This document shows, in pieces, positions 57,224-64,000 of a stretch of DNA of 64,000 nt. This stretch comes from Heterobilharzia americana (lineage: Eukaryota; Platyhelminthes; Trematoda; Strigeidida; Schistosomatidae): contig OX104134.1 of the NCBI GenBank assembly GCA_944470555.2, forward strand, positions 74,146,678-74,210,677, read 5' to 3'. Positions within the stretch are counted from its first letter, which is position 1. Each line of letters starts with the position of its first letter. The notes under the pieces were generated by a model that saw only the letters and a program-made list of their open reading frames with translations, had not been told where the DNA came from and ran no database searches. A program made the position numbers and the translations under genes.

Positions 57224-59530
57224 GACTGGGTGTCTTCATCACCTGTGTCTTCTCTTCGTTCACTTGAAGTTCCGTCTTCGTTACCCCACCTCTTCTGTCA
57301 ACTTGTGGGTTTTCACCTGTAGATCTTCGAATTTGTGCAACATTGGACATAAATCATCATCGACGAAATTTAAATATTCTTCTAGGGTCTTTTCCGTGGT
57401 CCAGCATACGCCCCTATTCTCACTCCTCACGGTCTTCTGCTGCATGATCCAGTCGACCACAATCAGGAAGATGATTGGTGATAGTAGGTGGCAGCCTTGT
57501 CTTACTCTTGTCTTCACTTCAAAGGTGACACCAAGCTTCCAATTGTGGATCACTTGGCATGTGGCGTCTTCATACAGTTGTTGAATGAGGTTGATAAGGG
57601 TTTGTGGTATTCCGTAGTGTTGAACCAACTGCCAAATTACTTCTCAGTCGACGCTGTCGAAGGCCTTTTCAAAGTCGATGAAGATGAGGTAGAGTTGAGT
57701 TGAGTTGACTGCCATTCTATACACTGTTTTGTGTTCACTGGTAGTTTGTGGGTGGGCTGCAGGTAGTATTTTTGGAAGAAGTGTAGGCGGTGGTCGATTC
57801 AAGAGCTTCTTGAAGTGGTCGGCCTATTGCTTCCTTTGTTTCTGTTCTCTGGTAATTAGATTTCCTTCATCATCTTTTATTGGTTTCATCTGTGTTGATA
57901 TCTCCCATCCCAGATACTAACCTGGTTACCTGACTCAGTGTTGTCAGATCTCTGTCTCTCCTACCAGCAGCCTGTTCTGCTTCACTTGCCAGTGTGTCGT
58001 AGCACTGTCTTTCCTCTGTCCGCACACTTCTCTTCACTTTTTTGTCCAGTGTAGTGTTTTGAAGGTTGTGTTCAGTTCCCCTTTCGTTGTTCATCCCTGC
58101 ACTGCACTGCTCTGCTTCATCCTCCGCTTCACCATCTTCCTCTCCCTGTTCCATCAGATTCCATGCACCTGTCGAAATCCATTCCTTGTCTTGCCTCTTC
58201 TTCTTCTTCCCTCGTAACACGGTTATGCAGGTTTCCTTCCATGTCTCTTTCATAGAGTTCCAGTGCTCATCCACACAGGTTTCCTCGAGGATGTTGCTCA
58301 ATGTATCCCACTTTTTCCTGATGGCTGACTGACGTGAAGATCTCCTTTGTAGTTTCGTCCTTCAGTTGAGTTCAGTTTCTGTTCTGGCTGGTTGGTGAAC
58401 TTGAACTGTGGCCTATCACCAGATTCTTGTTTGAAGGCTTTCAACTTGATTTTGAATGCAGGTCGCTTGCACTAGATAGTCTGGTGGTGTGAACCTATAT
58501 CTGCTCCCCTTCTTGATCTGATCTTGTGTCCAGTAGACTGTGTCTCCACTTTCTTCACATTGAGATGAAGTTGATCTGATTTCTGGTGTGTCCATCTGGT
58601 GTCTGGTGAAATCAAATCGATGTCGCTGCGTGTGAATATCCTTGTGTTTGTACACAGTGCAATCACCGAATCGTTGAATGCACAGAATTCTGCAAACAAT
58701 TCTCCATTCTCATTCATCGTTTCACTGAGTGCTTCTCGACCCATGATCAGTTAGTTCTCTTCCTGTGTTGTCCACTCCCAGTTTGGCTTGCATTCATGTC
58801 ACTCATTAGAATGAAGTTGGATGTCGCCATCTTGTCTAGTACTGATTGGAGTTGTCTGTGGAATTCCTGCTTCTTCTCTTCATCTGCATTATTTGTATGT
58901 GGATAGCGTAGAGTAGGATTGTATGAATGTGATTTTCCTCCTATTTGAGTAGAATGTGGCTGTCATGATGCTGATCGTGGAGGAGGAGATTGGTTTCCAT
59001 TGTATGAGAGAGAGCCCTCAGTGCTCTTGGGGACATCATGGTAGGCACTCGAAAACTCAGTGTGCTCGTGGTTGTTGTCTGGTTGACAATATCGGAGTAG
59101 ATTATTGACTCTCCAGTTGACAGTTGAGAGAGTCCACTTCCATTCCATCTACTTTCCAAACACTTCAATACGATACGTTCTCATCTCTTTTGCAATGTGG
59201 TCAGCTTTGCTAGTCAGCTCCAAACATTGTATGGAATTTTTCTATGTGCCCATGTTTACTTTTGCTTTCATTGAGAGGAGAGATGACGCATGGACCAATT
59301 GGTTTTCTGAAGTGTTTCACCAACTGGGTTCTCGGTCTCGTCTCTCGGATTCCAGAGAGGAATAAGTTTAATTTTATGTTTTATATTTTGTTTGTGCTTT
59401 GAAGTTTCTTTAGTGGTTAGATTGGTTTTCGGGGGTAGGGTTGCTAGTCTTAAGCTCAACCTTCCCTTTTTATCCGGGCTTAGGACCGGCTAGTAACTAG
59501 TGTATTAGTTAACCAGTAGTTGTTAGGCCT
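56755..59530 (-). mobile_element. SR2-like RTE retrotransposon, nearly complete order but dead
   Basis: Read downwards from 59,530 on the minus strand: 5' region; APE endonuclease start (IAKEMRTYRIEVFGK near 59,180, then SRWNGSGLSQLSTGE near 59,110-59,150); endonuclease end (MNENGELFAEFCAFND near 58,690, RRGADIGSHHQ near 58,480-58,510, the SDH motif changed to SHH); linker 57,870-58,301; RT (VQHYGIPQTLINLIQQLYED 57,565-57,625, TRVRQGCHLLSPIIFLIVVDW 57,445-57,510, and FVDDDL near 57,365 where YADD is expected); C-terminal domain with FTYHLSS and an 11-glutamine run; then RIFNTNSVKLVLLY (56,950-56,990). A deletion joins NNCLRWL to the tail SRGAKFKRLQRTE. The catalytic motif and several frames are broken. 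It lies antisense in the presumed NOS1AP intron. Confidence 0.85.
57192..57224. repeat. (TTG)11 microsatellite inside the RTE coding region
   Basis: Eleven perfect TTG units, read as eleven CAA (glutamine) codons on the minus strand between KTQVMKTPS and ASITITGRSL of the RTE protein. Confidence 0.95.
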
Positions 59531-59534
59531 AATA

Positions 59535-61325
59535 ATAGCTTTATTAAAATAAGCGTGAAGTAATGAATAAGATAAGACGTATTCATCATGAGAAAAGACA
59601 AGTCAGTTACCTTACTTTGTTGTTGAAGTTAATTCTCACCTTTTTATAACAAATGACCTAACAATTACAAAATGAGGTGGGGGTGGTTGAATGTATGATT
59701 CATTCACTTCAGAGATTCAGTCGAATAATGCATAGATGGGATTAGTCATTCTGTTTCAAATGTGAATGAGACTTTGTGTAGATAAAGTTATTTGTCATTT
59801 GGGAATTGGAATAATGCTCCATGTGAACAGTGGCTGGGATACGTTAAGGTATCAATAGGTTCTTTGTAAACAATTTTATGAATACTTTGTGTATTAAACC
59901 AACAAAGGATGAAAGAGGTTCCCATTTTTTACTAAGAGTATTTAAGAGTGACTATGTATCGCTGATGAAAGCAATTTATGTTGGTTTGCTGCACCACTAT
60001 ATATAATCTCAATGTTCTAACTTCTGCTAGAATAGAGACGTTTTCGGGAAAAATATGTATGAAGTATTAAGTGACACATAATCCCAGATTCTCAAACATA
60101 AACATGACATGGTCACAATTTAATTTTACTAGAATAACTATCAAGAATGCGGAGTTACAACTAATCGAAATCAAACATATCTAAATTTTTTTATTATCTC
60201 TGGGAGTATGTTAGTCGACGGTATCGCTCGTGTTTCAACTAGCATTAGTTTTGTAATTTGTTAGGGCAGTGATAAATGCAATTTATAATCTAACTCACCA
60301 GTGCATTCATTATTACTTGAATTTGAAATTATCCAGACTACTTTTCGTGTGTGTTGAAGTAAAGAAAATCAGCATCCACTAGTAATGAACATTTCCATAT
60401 TCATGTGTTTTCTCGACACGAAATGTTTCAAGCTTGCGCAATATCACCTGTGCTTTGAATCTACAGGACATTTACGAACTCGTTGACTCACTGTTCTGAA
60501 ACCCGAGACTTTTGTCTTCCCTACTCTTATTTCTTGAGTTGTGTTATGTGTTGTGTAACTGAGGGCAAATCTACTAATCTTTTGTGATACGCAATTTATG
60601 GTATTGGTTTTATATCAACCCTAGATCACTGTTTCTGAACCTCTTCTAAACTTCGATACCTTCTGAGGAATAGTTTACTCTATTATTCTACAAACATTCA
60701 CTCTTAGAACAATTTTAGCAATTTCATCTGAAGTTAAATGGTTTGAGTCATCCTATTCCACAGTACCTGCAATCACAATCAACGCAGTTTCGCCTTGTTA
60801 AAGAAAGTATGTTTCACCTTCTCTTTTTATCATAAGGACTACATTTCATGGGTGATAAAGCGAATGAAGAGAATACACGGAAAAAATACTTACAGGTTCT
60901 GCTACTATTTTTCTTTCTTGTTTGATACAATTTCTTCCACTGTTATCCAAATGATTTATCCTCAAAAAGAAATCTATCTGTAATTCTCATCCGTTTTCGA
61001 ATTAATGAAGGCCTGTGCAATATACCAGCCACAAATCCCTTCCACCCACGCAGTTCCTATTACAAAGTTGATCATATGGCTTACTTAAAATCAACAGTAT
61101 GAAACATTTCAATTCTTCTTATTCAGTTTTGCGAAAACTAATTTTCGGAGCAGCACAGATTTATAAAGACAATATTTATAAGTTTTATTGTTTGAAGGCC
61201 ATAAATGTAATCATTGGCGACTTTTTGAGTTCGCTATTCCCCTTCAACAGACACAGAATTTCTGGGTCATAATTGGTGAAAGTGATGTATAGATCTGTTG
61301 CATTCTGGCTACTGTTATGCCGGTG
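59535..61325. other. AT-rich stretch without recognised gene
   Basis: A 62-codon plus ORF at 60,795-60,983 is hydrophobic but has no recognisable motif or splice context. No element was seen. Confidence 0.4.
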
Positions 61326-61329
61326 TAAG

Positions 61330-61735
61330 TTATAATGGAAAGAATTATTCCTTTCATGGTGTCCGTAAAATGCATCCTGGATTTAATTAGTGCACAAGAA
61401 ATTCACAACAAGGAACTCTGGGAACGAACCAACCAAGAGCCTATCGCTCAACAAATATGCGGAAGGAAGTGGAGATGGATTGGGCATACACTGGGAAGAC
61501 CATTGAAGGACATCACGCCCCAGGCCTTCGAGTGGAATGCAAAGGAGAAAAGACGAGTTGGGCGTCAGAGGTGAGGGTGACATGGAGGAGATCGTGCGAG
61601 GAGGAATTGAGAGCTTGTGGGCTGTCGTGGAGCGAAGTTCAAAAGATTTCAGAGAACAGAGCGCATTGGAGACGTGTAACTGAAGCCCTATGTTCCATTA
61701 GGGACCCAAGGGACAAATAATAAATAATAATATAC
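61330..61735 (+). mobile_element. SR2-like RTE 3' end with TAA-repeat tail
   Basis: The ORF 61,335-61,574 reads TNQEPIAQQICGRKWRWIGH, TLGRPLKDITPQAFEWNAKE and KRRVGRQR, the conserved C-terminal tail (R.W.W.GH.LR...I...AL.WN...KR..GRP) of this RTE family. A frameshift leads into GLSWSEVQKISENRAHWR, then EALCSIRDPRDK and a TAATAATAA-type tail. It is 5' truncated, typical of target-primed integration. Confidence 0.8.
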
Positions 61736-61739
61736 AAGA

Positions 61740-63785
61740 AATTCAGATAATTTGTTAGACAAAAATACCACTTAGGAGTAGATATACGTATAAGACATCG
61801 CTTATTAGCTAATTCCTACTAACAATACCAACTGAAAGCGAATTATTCCTGACTTTAATACGGTTTTATCAGATTGACATATTCCTTGGGTAACATATGC
61901 TTATCTCTTGATTGAAAAATGAGTTTCTTTAAGTTCAAAGTTGTACTTTGTTCACAAGTTCTTTCAAGCATTATATCTTAGTCTTGAAATCCTTAACATT
62001 GAGTTGCATACATATGATACCAAACCAAGTAAATGGCAGTTTCAAGTTAATCTAGTAGAGGGTTTTATAAGTTGATCCATTTATGTCAGTCAGCTTCCAG
62101 AAAGTAAAATCTAGGTGAGCCATCACATAACTACTGATACTTTTGGAAGACCTCTCTTCTTAAAAAACACATCACCATTTTACTTGCTACTGATTACGAT
62201 AAAGTCAGATGATACAAACGGTTGTACACATACTACTACTGATAACATGTCGAAGGAACTGTGTTGATTATCTACTCAAAGTGATCATAAATGAATAAAT
62301 ATAGACTATTTTATGTGGTAAGTTAGAACTTTTGTATCCACCTACCCATAAATGCAACCATAGAATGTCCTTAAAGTAAAAACGTATCATAAAGTTTCAA
62401 TAGCTTGTCTGAATACTCACTGTCTGTGTGACTGACGAACAAATGTTGATGAAGTAATGCTCGTCTGGGATGTCATTCATTACATGTGTGATATATGTCA
62501 TATCTGAACCTGTTCCACATAAAGGAGAAGTTGAGTACGCCAAGTTTGTAAATATATTACAAGTATGATTAGGAGTATTCTTTCACAAGCTATATACCGA
62601 TTTTCACAAAGTAAATATAAATATCGACAATGCTTGTCAATCTCAAGCAGTAAAAGTCAAGCAGCAAGACTTACCAAGCAGAGGTTTCACGCTTTTTGAT
62701 ACTCACCTGGAAGGTGAGTCTGAAAACTTGAGAAACTTTGCTTTCACCAAAGGGTCAAATCTAAGTCACTCCATGTTAAAGTCGGTAAATTTACCCATAT
62801 ATAAGTTTAACTTAATAATTGCAAACTCATGCATTTTCACAATTGGTGATAATTAGTGATCATGACACCTGATGATGTGTAGGAAGTGACAACAGCAAAT
62901 CTCATTTGTAAATATATCTATGTATATGAATTTGGTTGAAAATACCGTCAAATATACAAAGGTGTGCAATAAAAAAGTAACTGTTCTATGTGGTAATTTC
63001 ATTCGACTATATTATAACGTAATCTTTTAGTTTCTGTAGTTCAATAGTGACGCCCATTACATTCAAAAAATCCTTCTAATGTCGTCACCCATAGCAAAAT
63101 TAATTTACGATTTAGCCTTCTTGATTTATTAACCAGGCATATAATTGTGCTTTATGTGAATACCTGTGTACTTTTTGTGGCAAACGGCACCATATCAGTG
63201 AATAATGCTGTAGATATAGAGGGTGTGAACGACAAACAGATATACAATCCATACAAGCGTGTACTTCACCGTGTAATTTCCTGAGCTTAACTAAGAAAGC
63301 ATATTGGTTATGTAAATCTTTCAAGAGAATGCAGCATTTTTTAAGTAAAACAAAATGAAATCTATGATTAGACTTTTCAGTATTTTCAAAAGTATCTAAA
63401 CATTTATCATGAAAACAGAGGTGACTTTATGACGTTCTAAAAAATAAATAGCAATTATTCATAGTTCTGTGCAAATTAGCAAAGTGAAGGCTCATTTGCT
63501 GAAGGTTACGGTGTTATTTTCATGGTATTAACTTTTAGGCAACCTTTCAGAGTAGCATGTTTAATTATTAACTTAAGACCAGAACTTATTGGTGATCGTC
63601 GCCCCTTCCGTAGGTTCAAGATAGTTTTCATCACCGCCCCCCTATTGCAAACTAGGCATTTAGGAGTCAGAACTTTTCAATAGATTTGACTTGTTCCACT
63701 TGTTCTGTCGGCCAACTAAGAAACAGTGAAAGATACCAATAGATAATTGTTTTAAATTGGGAATTGTAGATCATTTAGCAAACTG
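61740..63785. other. AT-rich stretch without recognised gene
   Basis: A minus ORF at 63,112-63,324 (70 codons, with CMDCISVC) may be an exon but has no recognised family and no clear splice sites. Nothing else was seen. Confidence 0.35.
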
Positions 63786-63789
63786 ACCG

Positions 63790-63965
63790 GTCACTGGAGG
63801 TAGCCAATTTCATGCTGTCTCGTCTCCAGTGCTGACTGAATTCTATTGATCATTTTTATAATTTGGCCACCAAGCTGGGAAGCTCACCACTGCGGTGCAC
63901 TTTGATGGATATTATTTGGTTAGAGGCAATCAGCAGGAAACCCCGAACCTAGGTTTCATGCCCGT
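63790..63965 (+). repeat. dispersed repeat, copy also at 24.3 kb
   Basis: Matches 24,330-24,480 with moderate divergence; the shared blocks are CACCAAGCTGGGAAGCTCA, CGGTGCACTTTGAT and the AATCAGCAG.AA stretch. It continues towards the window end. Confidence 0.55.
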
Positions 63966-64000
63966 TTGAATCTTATTGGAGACATCAGTTCCCTTGAAAT

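Noticed and set aside
57192..57584. Plus-strand ORF starting with a leucine run
   Set aside because: The leucines are the opposite strand of the CAA repeat, and the rest is antisense to RTE reverse transcriptase.
1..64000. CRISPR arrays, operons, rRNA genes or bacterial-type transfer genes
   Set aside because: No regularly spaced repeats and no dense co-directional ORFs were seen; the sequence is clearly eukaryotic.

Overview
The window looks like nuclear DNA of a schistosome blood fluke (Schistosoma or a close relative); species is not decided. Reasons: AT-rich sequence with very few long ORFs; many decayed copies of RTE-clade non-LTR retrotransposons (APE-type endonuclease plus reverse transcriptase) and Penelope-like elements (PLEs, reverse transcriptase plus GIY-YIG nuclease); short hammerhead-ribozyme retroposons of the Sm-alpha kind; and a host gene with a 40-nt intron, typical of schistosomes. 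No bacterial-type gene organisation is present.

Host genes are seen only as scattered exons. (1) Minus strand, about 4.2-9.5 kb: exons resembling the two C-terminal RidA/YjgF-like domains of DPH6 (diphthine-ammonia ligase). The intron between them holds a 2.44-kb retroelement. (2) Minus strand, 44.0-46.0 kb: three exons of a Flower (CACFD1-type) four-pass membrane protein, including a 40-nt intron. (3) Plus strand, 55,287-55,379: one in-phase exon of the PTB domain of a NOS1AP/CAPON homologue. A few other exon-like ORFs could not be named.

Most of the rest is mobile DNA. RTE family 1 (3' end like CTATGTTGAT) occurs at 5.9-8.4, 9.6-11.2, 11.5-13.6, 16.2-17.0, 19.6-20.4, 33.4-34.3, 36.8-38.3, 40.2-41.0, 44.9-45.3, 46.4-47.9, 47.9-51.2, 51.2-51.7 and 52.4-52.7 kb. 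The copy at 5,935-8,378 has a 14-bp target-site duplication and is internally deleted, so it is an inserted non-autonomous derivative; a nearly identical 2.16-kb piece lies at 11.5-13.6 kb. RTE family 2 (SR2-like, ending in TAA repeats) is at 18.5-19.2, 56.8-59.5 and 61.3-61.7 kb. PLE remnants are at 1.3-1.8, 21.4-22.7, 30.3-31.8, 31.85-33.0 and 39.0-40.0 kb. Hammerhead SINE-like elements are at 2.2, 3.2-3.7, 28.1-28.5, 35.2-35.5 and 41.9-42.5 kb; the last is a near-perfect inverted pair in which both ribozyme cores and both tRNA-like promoters look intact.

There is one 500-N assembly gap (52,696-53,195). Long stretches (13.6-16.1, 17.0-18.4, 22.9-24.3, 24.8-28.0, 28.5-30.3, 34.3-35.2, 35.5-36.8, 42.9-44.0, 53.6-55.2, 55.4-56.7, 59.5-61.3, 61.7-63.8 kb) are AT-rich intronic or intergenic DNA in which I see no supportable gene. 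Several repeat pairs share the same inactivating changes, so recent duplication, mobilisation of dead copies, or assembly duplication should be considered.
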